NCBI GenBank assembly: GCA_023362775.1
Contig: JALMGJ010000002.1
Span: forward strand, 56,700,914 to 56,764,913
Length of the DNA stretch: 64,000 nucleotides
Reading direction: 5' to 3'
Source: Charina bottae
Lineage: Eukaryota; Chordata; Lepidosauria; Squamata; Charinaidae
In this document: positions 22,249-33,395 of the stretch, piece after piece
Layout: every line of letters starts with the position of its first letter
Position numbering within the stretch: position 1 is the stretch's first letter
The notes under the pieces: generated by a model
Seen by the model: the letters and a program-made list of their open reading frames with translations, nothing else
What the model was told of the DNA's origin: nothing
The model's database searches: none
Position numbers and translations under genes: made by a program

Positions 22249-22431
22249 GTTGTTTTATAAAATTTGTGATCAGAGTTATGGAAAAACCAAGAGACAAGCA
22301 AACTGAAGACTTGCAGTAAAACGTTGCTTTATTTTAAAACAAAAGAACAGAAAAAATTCAGCCAGTAAGCCACATGGCTGATTAACATAAGCTATTTACA
22401 TTGAAATAGCAGAGCAGAGTAGAGAGAGAAC
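22249..22431 (-). repeat. copia 5' LTR, truncated to 183 bp
   Basis: Matches 17663-17845 with one visible difference. The outer 300 bp, including U3 and promoter, is missing where L2 sequence begins, so this copy lacks its own promoter. Confidence 0.88.
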
Positions 22432-24318
22432 TACTCTGGGATAAAATCGCCCAGATTCATTCCAAGTTGGACTCCAAGCATGAGACAGGATCTGTGGAGA
22501 TGCCAGGGGCTCGTACTTACCATGTTATCTGGGAACAGTTTGATCCTGTTGCGCCTGAGGAAGTGGACAGGATCCTCCGGACTGTGAACGCCACCACATG
22601 CCAGCTTGACCCTTGTCCCTCCTGGCTGGTGAAATCGGCCAGTGAGGTGACATTTGGATGGGTCCAGGTGATGATTAATCTGTCCTTGAGTGAGGGGGTG
22701 TTCCCAGAGGTCTTTAAGGAGGCGCTGGTGCACCCCCTCCTCAAGAAGCCGTCCCTGGACCCTACTATCCTGGGCAATTTTCGCCCAGTCTCCCACCTTC
22801 CCTTTTTGGGAAAGGTGGTTGAGAAGGTGGTGGCGTGGCAACTCCAGAGGATTCTGGAGGAAACGGATTATCTAGACCCCTTCCAGTCAGGTTTCAGGCC
22901 GGGATATGGGACGGAGACCGCATTGGTCGCGCTTATGGATGATCTTTGGCAAGAGCAGGATGGAGGGAGTGCGTCCATCCTAGCTCTCTTAGATCTCTCT
23001 GCAGCTTTCGATACCGTCGACCACGGTATACTATTGGGACGGCTCAGGGAGTTGGGGGTGGGCGGCGTAGTTTTGCGCTGGTTCACCTCCTTCCTCCGGG
23101 GCCGTTCCCAGTCGGTGTTGATAGGGGAGGAGAGGGCTGACCCCCGCCCCCTGACTTGTGGGGTGCCGCGGGGGTCGGTTCTCTCTCCTCTCCTGTTCAA
23201 CATCTACATGAAACCGCTGGGCGAGATCATCTGTCACCATGGGATGAGGTATCACCAATATGCTGATGATACCCAGGTGTACATCTCCATCCCAGGTGAA
23301 GTAAGTGATGCGGTCAATGCCTTATCTCAGTGTCTGGAGGCTGTGGGGGCCTGGATGGGGAACAACAGGCTTCAGCTGAACCCTGGTAAGACGGAGTGGC
23401 TGTGGATTGATGGCCCCCCTAGATCCGGGAAGTTGTCATCTTTGGTTCTGGGTGAGGTGGCACTACCTCGCTCGGATCCAGTGCGGAACCTGGGGGTCCT
23501 CCTGGACTCGCGACTCTTGCTCGAAGAGCAGGTGGCAGTCACGGCCAGGAGGGCCTTTGCACAACTTCGTGTTGTGCGCCAGTTACGCCCTTTCCTGTAT
23601 CGGGAGGCCCTCCGAACAGTCACTCACGCCCTTGTCATCTCCCGTATAGATTACTGTAATGCGCTCTACATGGGGCTACCCCTGAAGAGTATCCGGAAGC
23701 TTCAGCTGGTTCAGAATGCTGCGGCGTGAGCAGTTATGGGTGCCATGAGATCGGCACATGTAACACCTCTGCTACGCGAGCTGCATTGGCTACCAGTTTG
23801 CTTCCGGGTCCAATTCAAGGTGTTGGTGATTACCTTTAAAGCCCTATATGGCATAGGGCCAGGGTAACTGAGGGACCGTCTCGTCCCGATAACGTCGGCC
23901 CGCCCCACCCGTGCATGCAGGGAGGGCATGCTTCGGACCCCCTCAACAAGAGAATTCCATCTGGCGGGGTCCAGGAGACGTGCCTTCTCTGCGATAGCGC
24001 CCGCCTTATGGAACATCTTGCCCCCGGAGGTGAGACTCGCCCCCTCACTCCTGGCCTTCCGGAAGGCCCTCAAGACCTGGCTCTGCCATCGAGCCTGGGA
24101 TAACAGAGGTGGCAGTGCCTCCTGGGGTTGGCTGGCCCCGTAGGAATACAATCTATACCACGGTCTCCAATCCATCTTGGATTTAGATAATTTATTACTG
24201 TATAGTATTATTTATTATTGTATTTTTAGAGGATATTTTTATAGTTTTTAAACTTTCAATTGTTGTAACCCGCCCAGAGTCCCTTGCAAGGGAGATGGGC
24301 GGGGAATAAATTGAATAA

Positions 24319-24360
<42 letters not shown>
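22432..24360 (+). mobile_element. L2-clade LINE, 5'-truncated
   Basis: Starts abruptly in ORF2 (gggataaaatcgcccag matches 35952 of the full L2) and ends with a 3' UTR gtaacccgcccagagtc..gatgggcggggaataaa and an (AAAT)n tail at 24318-24360. It abuts the broken copia LTR on the left and the inverted PLE on the right. Overall it is a close relative of the 33.4-37.8 kb copy. Confidence 0.9.
22467..24141 (+). pseudogene. L2 ORF2 reverse transcriptase, two stops
   Basis: Frame 22467-23729 (420 codons) carries LDPCPSWLVK, HPLLKKPSLDP, FRPVSHLPFLGKVVEKVV, QSGFRPGYGTETALV, LLDLSAAFDTVDHGILLGRL, VPRGSVLSPLLFNIYM, the catalytic YHQYADDTQVYI, and RLQLNPGKTEWLW. A TGA at 23727-23729 (probably former CGA) and a TAA near 23865 interrupt it. 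The same frame then continues to 24141 with LRELHWLPVCFRVQFKVLV and FRKALKTWL. These residues define the L2 rather than the CR1 clade. The endonuclease is absent because of 5' truncation. Confidence 0.9.
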
Positions 24361-24362
<2 letters not shown>

Positions 24363-24978
24363 CTGGTGTAGTGGCTTTTGGTGTTGTCCAGTATTTCTGT
24401 GTTTTCAAATAGGATTTTGTGTCCCGTTTGCTTGAGAGCATGTTCAGCTACTGAAGATTTTTCCGTTTGCTGTAATCTGCAGTGACTTTCGTGTTCTTTT
24501 ATCCTGGTGTGAATGCTTCGTTTTGTGGTTCCGATGTATACTTGTCCACAGCTGCATGGTATATGGTATACTCCTGCAGTGGTGCGGGGGTCCCTTTTGT
24601 CTTTTGCTGATTTTAGCATTTGTTGTATTTTTCTGGTGGGTCTGAAGACTGTTTGAAAGTTGTGTTTTTTTCCATCAGTTTTCCCATGCGGTCAGTGACT
24701 CCTTTGATGTAGGGCAGGAATACTTTGTTTGTGGGGGGCTGTTTTTCTTCAGTTGGATGTTGTCCTCTTGGTTTGATGGCTCTTTTTATTTCATTCTTGG
24801 AATAGCCATTCGCCTGTAGGACCCAATTCAGATGGTTAAGTTCATTGTTGAGAAATTGGGTTTCACAGTTTCGATTAGCACGATCCACCAAGGTTTTGAT
24901 CATGCCTCTCTTTTGTCGTGGGTGGTGATTGGAATTTTTGTGCAGATACCAGACATTGAAATTCACAAACACCAGCAC
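24361..24978 (-). pseudogene. PLE linker and GIY-YIG endonuclease fragment
   Basis: Minus frames 24978-24613 and 24619-24361 give FLPYIKGVTDRMGKLMEK..TTF, the typical linker after a PLE reverse transcriptase, and then RTTAGVYHIPCSCGQVYIG followed by RSIHTRIKEHE and a VAEHALKQTGH block, the GIY-YIG nuclease core with its CxC. The family uses this nuclease to open its target. The N-terminal reverse transcriptase is missing, and the frame is cut at ILDNTKSHYTR by the L2 tail. Confidence 0.85.
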
Positions 24979-25243
24979 AGTTACAATAAAAAAGAAGAAA
25001 GTCTAAAAATTAGCAAAACCTGGCTACCAGTCCTGAAAAACACAGCCTGCAAAAGGTCAACGAACTCAGCTCAACTACCAGGACATGGGAATACTTCTAA
25101 CAATGAACATGCTAATCACGCTCAGCAGCCACTCGTTAACATTTCAACACAACAAAAAACCCCACCTAATTTCCTGTAACTTAGCTCTATAAATAGAAAA
25201 CAAACATTGCCACTCTACCTGAGCACAGAAAGAGCCTTCTGTC

Positions 25244-25296
25244 TGTGCTCCTGCCCTCTGAAGATGCTGGCGAAACGTTAGGAACCACAGCTTCCA
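25244..25296 (+). ncRNA. Hammerhead-like core in the PLE tail
   Basis: CTGAAGA-tgctggc-GAAAC between cct and agg ends (25257-25282) fits a minimal hammerhead core (CUGANGA, stem II, GAAA), as described for Penelope elements. Stem III is short and partly degraded. Confidence 0.5.
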
Positions 25297-25376
25297 GAAC
25301 ACGGCCACACAGCCCAGAAGACCCACAACAACCATCGAACTCCGGCTGTGAAAGCCTTCGACAATACAATTATACA

Positions 25377-26089
25377 TTTGTTTTTTCTTCTATATGTCTT
25401 TGGTTACATGAAAAGCTTATAAGTTATAATCTCTTTTACAGCTGTGTTCCTTCCTATTTTTTCCTACTCTCTTTTTTGTCTTCTCCCCCAATTTTCTGTT
25501 CCTCTTCTTTAAAAGGGCTCCATTAAGGATTATCCCTTTCACCAAATATTCTTTCCTTGTTCTTTCCATGAATTAATATAACAGTCACTATACTGACAAT
25601 AATAATCACCTGATTAGTTCCTTTATGTAGTGGGTAGCAGGGATGCACTGTAGTGTTTGATTACTACTGGTCAGAGCTTAGAGCTTTTAGTTTTACTTTT
25701 ATCAGTGTAGGATTGTTTTTCATTATTTTTATTTTTCCCATGGTGGCGGCGGGGGGGGGGGGGCAGGGTTCGATGCAATCCTGATTTGGTCTGGATGGAT
25801 ATGGAATACAGTATGCTTTTATCTTGCTTACTGATGATTATTAATGAAATGTTAAAACACTGATATTTCCTGCTAAGCACAGACCATTTTTGTTAACTGT
25901 AAAAGAAATGGGAAATGAAATTTTCAGCAGACTCATATAAGTCATATATTGACTTACCAATCAACAGGTTTTAATATTTATTCTAAACTGTATATTACAA
26001 ATTCTTCACAACAGAAGGTGAGACAGATTCTTTTTCACAGAAGATAGCGCTACCATGTCATAGGATCAGGTTACTAATCTTAATGCACC
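25377..26089. other. Unassigned sequence
   Basis: AT-rich DNA without recognisable features, apart from a 13-base G run near 25750. Confidence 0.5.
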
Positions 26090-26822
26090 TGTTTGCTGAA
26101 AATCTTATTTATAGATAGATTACGCAAGCTGTATTTCGAAGAGCAGACAATATACCTCCTCGCCCTTGGGCTGCCCAGCTTTCAAATATCATCTCACATA
26201 TGGATTCACGGTCCAGTCAGATTGGAAGGCGAAGAAAAGATTCAAACAAAGGGTCTTGGACGTGGCTTTCCAAGATGATGTTACATCCCTTAGCCACGCT
26301 AAGTCTTTGAAGTGGCTGGCCCAACACAAATCAGCCTCCTATGTAGAAAAGTATTTATCAACATACATGCCTCAGCATCTTAGAAGAGCTTTCTCTAGAG
26401 CACATTTTGAACAACTAGATTCTATGGTAAGATATGGGAGGTTCCATGATGTTCCATTTGAAGAAAGACTGTGTATCTGTGGTGCCCCAGCTGTTGAAGA
26501 CATTGCACATACCCTGTTTGATTTCAAACTATATTCTGCAGAAAAGACCGCTTACTTAGATCCTTATTTAAAAACTGAAAAAATATTGGGACACCCAGAA
26601 GAAACTTCTTTCAGGGAATGAACCTGCACATCACTAGCAAGACTGTAATTTTTATATCAAAGGCCATTTTGAAGAGGATAGACTACCTAGAACAGATTGG
26701 GGTTAACTGTAGGGATGATGATGATATATTATGAATATGTCTTATTGTTCTCTCTGTATTGGTTTTATAGTTTTTGATATGGTCAGATGACTAATCAATA
26801 AAGTTTCTTGTTGAATCTTACT
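26090..26822 (+). mobile_element. Vingi-like LINE 3' end
   Basis: Plus frame 26166-26621 encodes the C-terminus: LRRAFSRAHFEQLDSMVRYG, VPFEERLCICGAPAVEDIAH, TLFDFKLYSAEKTAYLDPYL. This is equivalent to FFKARFN...ICPCGEMEVETILHVLLHCKF in the 12.6-kb element. The 3' UTR ends in a TGGTCAGATGACTA hairpin and aataaag near 26800. Only about the last 700 bp survive and the frame is partly shifted. Confidence 0.65.
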
Positions 26823-26824
26823 GC

Positions 26825-28830
26825 ACCTCTTTCATTTCAAAAAATTATCACTACTATTAAATTTATGAAATTGGGAAAGACTCCTGATCCTGACGGTTTC
26901 CTAGCTTAGTAGTATAAAATGTATATTGGGTTTTTGCATCCTTTTTAATTTGAGGTCTACTGTGAAACTTTTAATAATATATTCCTTCATCTAATTTTAA
27001 TGATGCAAATATTATAGTTATTCCTAAACTGGGCAAGGCCTTTACTATCTGTTCTAAGTATAGACCTGTTTTATTGATTAAATATGGATTTTAAGGTTAC
27101 TTTGATGCAGAGGGTATACTGCACCCAGCTAAGGCTAGATTTATACAGGTCACCAAGCTTCTGCCTATATCAGTTTTTAACTGATATTTTAATTCAAAAC
27201 AGACAAGACTAACAATTATAAATTCTTTTACTGATGAGAAAATTGTTGAAATGGTCTCTTGGCATTTTTTAAAGCACGTTTTTTATTTATTGGGGGTTTG
27301 TCAAAGTTTTATACTTTGGATTGATATGGTTTATTCAACTCCTAAATCATGGATGATTATTAATGCTTGTCTTATCCTTGATTAAATTTATATTGAGGTA
27401 CATTACATTAATAACTTCTTTCACCTTTACTTTTTAATTTGGCTTTAGAACCCTATGCTTGCATAATTAGAATTTCTGAAAATGCCAGTTGAATTATGTT
27501 ATGCGAGGCAGAGCATAAGATTTCAGAGTTTAGAATCTTGGTTGTTATTCTGTAAACTGGAGTAAATCAGCTCAACTTTTTGGCTCAACTTAAGAATTAT
27601 CTGATCCCAGTGAAATCATGGTAGGTATTAGGATCTCTATTTGTGCAGGGATCAACTTCAATTCCTATGCTTAATGCTGTAAGATAAATATGGGAAATAT
27701 TGATTTGCAGATATAACTTATATCTCTTTACCCAAGAAAAGTTTTTTTTTGGTGGGGGGGAACTGAACCTCACTTAAAATTATTACTTTGGATCAACTCA
27801 GCTGTCAAGGTGTTTTAAAAACTCCTGCATAATTAAAAAAATGAGTTTAATTTACCTCATAAAGCTTCTTCTCAGAATACTGAATTTAAGTATTTGTTAT
27901 CTGATTTATCTGTTCTGAAGCGCCTCAGTGATTAAAGGTCCTGGAAGAATTATCTGGAGTCCTTATCTGGTAATCCTTCTTTACAGAAAGCTGATGGAGT
28001 TTGATGGGATTGATATTTGTTATTTATGTGACCTTTGGAGTAGCAAGCTTGAATGCCCTGTTCTGGTAAATCAAACTAATTTTCTATGATCCTAAAATGA
28101 AGTTAATACAAAAAAAAGAGCATTCTGGATGCCACAGATAATGTTTAATAAGGTTTTCTTACAATTGCCTGCTACTTGAGATATAATTTGGAAGTTGGAA
28201 CATTAACCCATATGCTTTGGTCTTATCCTATTACTGTTATATTTTGGGCTAACATCAACAGGCTTGTTGACATGTCTGTCACCCTATTTTAAGATTTTTC
28301 TTTGCTATACCCCAGTATTTGGAGCATTGGCATCTATGATGGGAGGAGTTTCACAATGAAAGCCCATCCTTTTCTATATGTGCATCAATATCACATACAT
28401 ATTCAGAAAGAATAGGGATTGCCCTACAAGGCTCTGTCCACCATCTTGCCGTTGTTGACTCCTCACCCCCAGCACATGCTGCTAATTTGGAATCTGTCAA
28501 GATAACAAGATTTATGAATTTTTGAGGCATGAAGGATTAGCTAAAATAATTATACACTGGAAAGAGAAATATTCACTTAATTTGCAATAAGGTATTTGCT
28601 ATATTTTTATTTGATTTAGCCTTTTTTCAACAAAGGGCAAAGAAGATCTTTGCACAATAGAGGCAAATGTTTGAGATTTGTTCTTTTGAGAGCATAATTT
28701 CCAGTCCCTTGCTTTCCTCCCCCTTCCCCTTTTTTAAATTGCCACACTTATCAGTATTGTGGTTGTATCCATCTTTTAATGCTGTTATATGCATTTATAC
28801 TTTTTAATACATTTGCATAATAAAGTAAAC
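26825..28830 (+). mobile_element. Highly decayed L1 LINE (ORF2 relic)
   Basis: No open frame survives, but plus-strand fragments in order match L1 ORF2: FMKLGKTPDPDGF (26860), ANIIVIPKLGKAF and SKYRPVLLI (27010-27080), a SWHFLKHVF..LG.CQSFILWID block (27260), and VNWSKSAQLF (27550). An aataaagtaaac stretch near 28820 may be the 3' end. Stops and indels are dense, so this is an old copy. Confidence 0.55.
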
Positions 28831-30402
28831 AATGAACAACAGTGAAATCATCAGACGACTCCAATGACAGTGAGGAATGCTATTTCTATGGAACTAATTG
28901 CAAGCGTCTTTTGTTATTTCTATTTGCTGGAGAACAATTTACAGGCACCTAACTTTCACTTTTGCTTCCTGTGACTATTCTTCTTACTCATCCTCTTTTG
29001 CTCTTATAATAATAGTTGCATCCCCTGTAGCTTTCATGTAATAACTGCCTTTAAACAATGTCTTCCTATATTAGAAATGCATTATAGCACCAGCATTAAA
29101 AAAATCACTATATCCAAGCTGATAAAAGAGCAATTTTTTTCCATAGCAAATTGAAATGAAAACAAAGGTATTCAAAGTTTTCTGATTTATTTATTTGTAA
29201 CGTGATAGTCCCCCATTACCATTAAACTAATGTAAAGGGAATAGAGTAAGTGCTTTCAAGATGTTACACATTCAAATACGATATAGTTGCAGGCCATAAA
29301 ATCTTTTTTCAGCACAGTTTCTTATATCCTTTGAAAGATTTCCACTGACATCCTGACAGAACAATGAAACTTGATAATGGATATTCATGACACAATTCTA
29401 AGTTTCAAGGTCATTGCTGTTTTAAAATCATCTTTATGTACTTGTCTGTTTTGGAAGATAATAGTAAAGCATGATGATATCTGTAGAAGAAGATTGTGAT
29501 TAGTGGAATCAGTAATCACTTATTACTAAGATGTCCTGGAATGAGAAGGGAATGAGATAAACCTGCATGCAAAAGCAATTTTTAAAGGAAAGAAATTCAC
29601 TGAAATTTTCCAAAGAGGACAAAAAGTCTTCAGACAGGGGACTGTATTCTTAATTAGTAGCCGCAGTATGATAGCTTCTTCTTTCCTTCAGGTTTGTTTT
29701 CTGCTGATCTAGCAACAACAGCATTTGCATTTTGCTGTATTTTTCTGGATCTAACGTTATTCTGGGATTTGATGGGGAGGGAATGACAACCACCAGGAAA
29801 AAATGGGAAATATTCATGAAAATTCTGCAGTCACTTTTTTTCTCTCTGAATGGATGAGAAAATGGGAGAGATGTAATCAGAAAAATGTTTTCAGAGACAT
29901 TTTGGTTCAGCTCTAGACCGTAAGTCCTGAAAGTAGGCTATGGTATCTTGGAAAAGAATTAGATATCCTTAGTAAAAGAACAGCTGTGGGCAAAATTAAC
30001 TAGGGAAGCTGTGTAGGGAAGAATTCAAGAGGTTAAGAAGCTGAAGTGCTGAGATGACAGAATCAGCAATGGACTGAGAAACCTCACGGTGCAGTGACGA
30101 AAAGGGTTACTGACAAGAAGCAAAGTTGCCTAAGAACCAAGAGTCAGAAATTAGAGATATAAGGGACTATGTGATATTTGGAGTCGGAACCTAGAGACAT
30201 AAGGGACTATGTGATCGTGAGAGGAAGGAAACTGATGGTTATGGGAGGCTGAACAGGGAGAGTGGTCGTGATCAGGGTCCTTTGCCTCTAAAATGATATA
30301 TTTACACATTGCAGAACATAGGGTGGAACAGGCTCCTAATGTAGAAAGCAAGATGGTCCTATTTTATTATACAGACTAGAACTAGGACTATCATTTGTTG
30401 TT
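28831..30402. other. Unassigned sequence
   Basis: No gene or repeat recognised; moderately AT-rich. A 16-bp-class local direct repeat, gaga(c/t)ataagggactatgtga, occurs at 30152-30174 and 30192-30215. Confidence 0.45.
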
Positions 30403-30950
30403 GTTGTTTAGTCGTTTAGTCATGTCCGACTCTTCATGACCTCATGGACCATAGCATGCCAGGCCTTCCTGTCCTCCACTGTCTCCTGGAGTTTACTCAA
30501 ATTCATGTTCATTACATCGGTGATGCTATCTAACCATCTCATCCTCTGCCGTCCCCTTCTCCTTTTGCCTTCAGTCTTTCCCAGCATCAGGGTCCTTTCC
30601 AGTGAGTCCTCTCTTCGCATTAGGTGGCCAAAGTATTTGAGCTTCAGCTTCAGTATCTGTCCTTCCAATGAGCAGTCAGGGTTGATTTCCTTTAGGATTG
30701 ACTGATTTGACCTCCTTGCAGTCCAAGGGACTCTTAAGAGTCTTCTCCAGCACCACAGTTCGAAAGCATCAATTCTTTGGCACTCAGCCTTCCTTATGGT
30801 CCAACTCTCACTGCCATACATTACTACTGGAAAAACCATAGCTTTAACTATACGGACCTTTGTCAGCAAGGTGATTTCTCTGCTTTTTAATATGCTGTCT
30901 AGGTTTGTCATAGCTTTCCTCCCAAGGAGCAAGCATCCCAAGGAGCAAGG
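30403..30950 (-). mobile_element. BovB LINE 3' fragment
   Basis: Minus frame 31004-30420 encodes the end of BovB ORF2: TNLDSILKSREITLLTKVRI, VFPVVMYGSESWTIRKAE, IDAFELWCWRRLLRVPWTAR, LKYFGHLMRREDSLERTLML, GKRRRGRQRMRWLDSITDV, and DRKAWHAMVHEVMKSRT. The 3' end shows the diagnostic gagtcggacatgactaaac(g) followed by (aac)n. It lacks the reverse transcriptase core. Confidence 0.9.
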
Positions 30951-31269
30951 ACTATGATAGGTTGCCATAAAGGCAGTATAAATGACACCAACCTCAGCAG
31001 TCAATCAAACCAAAGCAGCTGGGTTGTTTTGCATTTTTAAATGTAGACTGAGACTAAAAACCTGCAGGCAGTGCAATAATAAGTTAAAACAAGAACTCAT
31101 CAAGTCAACATGCCAAATCACATGTTTAAAAATGGGAGAATACTGACTGAAAGGATAGAATAAATGACAATGAACAAAATTTATACTGAACAGGGGGTGT
31201 ACAGGTTATTAAGAAATGTATGAAACAGAGAAAGTTTATTGTATTTTTTAATTTATTATTGTCATGTAA

Positions 31270-31345
31270 ATTGTTTATATCATGGACATTTTATTGTTAA
31301 GATTGTAACCTGCCAAGAATCTCTTGACTGTGTGGGTAAAATAAA
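31270..31345 (+). repeat. L2-type 3' tail
   Basis: gtaacctgccaagaatctct..gtgggtaaaataaac has the shape of an L2 3' end. The body is not recognisable. Confidence 0.4.
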
Positions 31346-31375
31346 CAAATTCAGATAAAGCTTATGAAAAAATAT

Positions 31376-31470
31376 ATATTATTAGTTAAATTTATTGTAT
31401 CCGCCCACTCCCATAGACTCTGGGAGGCTTGCAGTACAATACAAAACAATAAAACAGTTAAAAACATAAG
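31376..31470 (-). repeat. L2-type 3' tail, opposite strand
   Basis: The minus strand reads ctcccagagtctatgggagtgggcggatacaataaattt (shown in two parts: tcccagagtctatgggag, tgggcggatacaataaat), the usual L2 ending. Confidence 0.45.
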
Positions 31471-31689
31471 TAGGCTTAGTTTATGGAATATTTTGCAGAA
31501 ACAGGGAGTGAAAGGTTGGCTGCTGAATGTTGTGAAATGGTTCAATGTTGAGTTAGAGAATGTATAATATCCCCTTGGTTGTTTAATGAATGTATGGATA
31601 AATGTATGAAAAAAATTGTGTTGACATTAATGTTGCTGGTTAGTGTATGTGTATTTGTATGCAAATAGTTCTATTCTGATGGCTGAAAA

Positions 31690-32360
31690 CCCAAGTTACT
31701 TTCAGCCAGCTGGTGTTAGATAGATTGTATGATAGAACAAGAAGTATGCATCTGAAAATTAATGTATCAGAGACCAAGGTAGTGGTGCTTGAGAGAGAAA
31801 ATGAAGTGAATTATTGCAAATTTTACATTGCAAGTTATGATAAAAAATACAACAAAAAGATAAATTTGTGTATCTTAGTAAACTGTTTACTAAGGCTGGG
31901 AAAATGAATGAGAAAGTTTAAATCATGCAAATTCTGCTACAGAGGTGCTAGCAGAAACATGAAAGTATGTTGAAGGCAGTAGGAATGGGATTTTAAAGAA
32001 ATGTGTCTGTAAAGCAAGAAGTGATAGGATCAAGAATGAAGGCAGGGTGAATGAATTCAGACTGAATACAAAAGAGGATGACCAACACAAATGAAGTAAA
32101 TTGAGGAATTTTTGTTATATAGAGAGAATGATTGAAGATTGAACAGAAAAACATATATGAAAGAAAAGTGAATAGTTTGAGAGGAGGTGGAAGTGTGGGA
32201 AAGTTGTGGTTAGTGAAATTTGATGAGATCTTGAGAAAGAGAGAGGTTAGAAAATTAAAGCACAGAAGGCAGTATATCAAATGGCATTGACAGATAATGT
32301 AGGTATGGTTTGCAAAGATATAAATTTATGGCATGTATAGTGAATAGGAGTAACATAAAA
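31690..32360 (+). mobile_element. Decayed RTE-like LINE 3' half
   Basis: Plus-strand fragments: LDRLYDRTRSMHLKINVSET followed by KVVVLERENEV (31713-31810), YLGSLF-like and GKMNE (31870-31900), VSVKQEVIGS (32010), and near 32225-32330 EILRKREVRKLKHRRQYIKW with a VCKDINLW segment. The order and words match the RTE-type LINE whose C-terminus has a conserved D...VCKDR..W. Many stops separate them. Confidence 0.55.
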
Positions 32361-32499
32361 TAGGTTTAGATTTTCTTTTTATTATTCCATGTCTATAATT
32401 TCACTGACTTCTATTTGTTTTCTCTTTCTGCTCTCCGTATAATATTGCTTATTTTGAAATGGAATAGCCAATGGTATGTATGTTTATCATAATATAATT

Positions 32500-32670
32500 T
32501 TACATTTCACTATTGTGCACAGTACCAATATTGTGCAAGCCATGGTATATAAACAGAGAGCAAACACTACTCCCTTTTCGCACTGAAGATGTTGCCTAGC
32601 CTGGCAATTAAACATCTGCAAGAAAACAGCAAGGCTCAGAGAGCACCAAGGACTCCACCAATATCTCTCT
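32500..32670 (+). mobile_element. PLE-type tail with decayed hammerhead
   Basis: cactgaagatgttgcctagcctggcaattaaacatctgcaag, followed by cagcaaggctcagagagcacc, is the tail of another PLE family. The usual core there is CTGATGA...GAAAC. Here it reads CTGAAGA and TAAAC, so the catalytic GAAA has mutated. No coding part remains. Confidence 0.5.
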
Positions 32671-32759
32671 CTCTGAAAAGGATGAGTAGAATATAATATA
32701 CAGTACATTTATTGCAATATTTTTTAAAATTCCCTTTTTAACCCTATGGGTAGTATGTG

Positions 32760-33112
32760 TCTTTCTCAATCTTGGGTCCTCTACCAGAGGCCTGGGAGTC
32801 TGTGCAGGATCTTAGCTGTTCCTAGCACTGCACTCTTCTAGACAGAGAGCTCTGATGTTTTTCTGGGATATGTTGGAGCCACTCTCCCAGCTTAGGAGTC
32901 ACAGCCCTGAGTGCTCCTACCACCACTGGGACCACTTTGGCCTTCACTTTCCACATCCCCTCTAGTTCCTCCTTCAGGCCCTGGTACTTCAGCTTCTCAT
33001 ATTCCTTCTTCCTGATGTTGCTGTCACTTGGCACCGCTACATCTATCACTCCGCTGTCTTCTGGGCCTTGTCTACTACCACGATATCTGGTTGATTGGCC
33101 AGTACCCACCCT
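32760..33112 (-). mobile_element. LINE C-terminal fragment (R4/Dong-like, uncertain)
   Basis: Minus frame 33109-32822 reads SGVIDVAVPSDSNIRKKEYE, KLKYQGLKEELEGMWKVKAK, VVPVVVGALRAVTPKLGEWL and QHIP. This is a strongly conserved C-terminal block found in vertebrate site-specific-type LINEs and shows a PD-(D/E)XK-like VIDVAVP element. The clade name is from memory and is uncertain; that it is a reverse-transcriptase-associated endonuclease C-terminus is more secure. Confidence 0.55.
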
Positions 33113-33304
33113 TTGACGCGGGAGACCAGGATTTGAATCCCGACTGATACCTACCTTACCTTTAGGGGTCCTTGGGCAAAGACTCCTTACGTTTCACCTG
33201 CCTACCTCAGATATGAAAGTGACATGAATTAAGAGAGTCATGCTGGCTTGGACATTGCCTGGGAATGAATGAATGAATGAATGAATGAATGAATGAATGA
33301 ATGA

Positions 33305-33306
<2 letters not shown>
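33113..33306 (+). mobile_element. Possible tRNA SINE with (AATG)n tail
   Basis: A B-box-like gatttgaatcccg at 33129-33143, then gtccttgggcaaagactcctta and ctgcctacctcag, end in (GAAT)n at 33263-33306. This layout resembles L2-tailed tRNA SINEs. The A box is not clear. Confidence 0.4.

Positions 33307-33347
<41 letters not shown>
33307..33347 (+). repeat. (ACACAT)n microsatellite
   Basis: About six copies of acacat follow the (GAAT)n tail. Open frames across both are repeat translations. Confidence 0.9.
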
Positions 33348-33395
33348 GTATATGTATATATAATATAATATCACAAAGAAAAAAGTTACAGTCAT

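Larger units (their letters stand above)
17663..22431 (-). mobile_element. Ty1/copia LTR retrotransposon, nearly complete
   Basis: A 4.77-kb minus-strand element: 3' LTR 17663-18144, polypurine tract 18145-18157, gag-pol 18162-22029, primer-binding site 22230-22245, and a truncated 5' LTR 22249-22431. Domain order gag, CCHC, protease, integrase, reverse transcriptase, RNase H is the copia order (integrase before RT). The shared 183 bp of the LTRs differ at one position by eye, so the insertion is young, yet gag-pol has three in-frame TGA stops and one frameshift. It interrupts the Vingi-like LINE on the left. The right flank has been replaced by an L2. Confidence 0.92.
24361..25376. mobile_element. 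Penelope-like element with inverted 5' part
   Basis: The left part (24361 to about 24950) is minus strand: linker then GIY-YIG endonuclease. The right part (about 24955-25376) is plus strand: the coding end IEIHKHQHSYNKKEESLKI, then the non-coding tail with a hammerhead-like core and the ending gtgaaagccttcgacaatac. In PLE order the two parts are consecutive, so the 5' part has been flipped. That is the product expected of twin priming. The copy landed at the AAAT tail of the L2. Confidence 0.82.
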
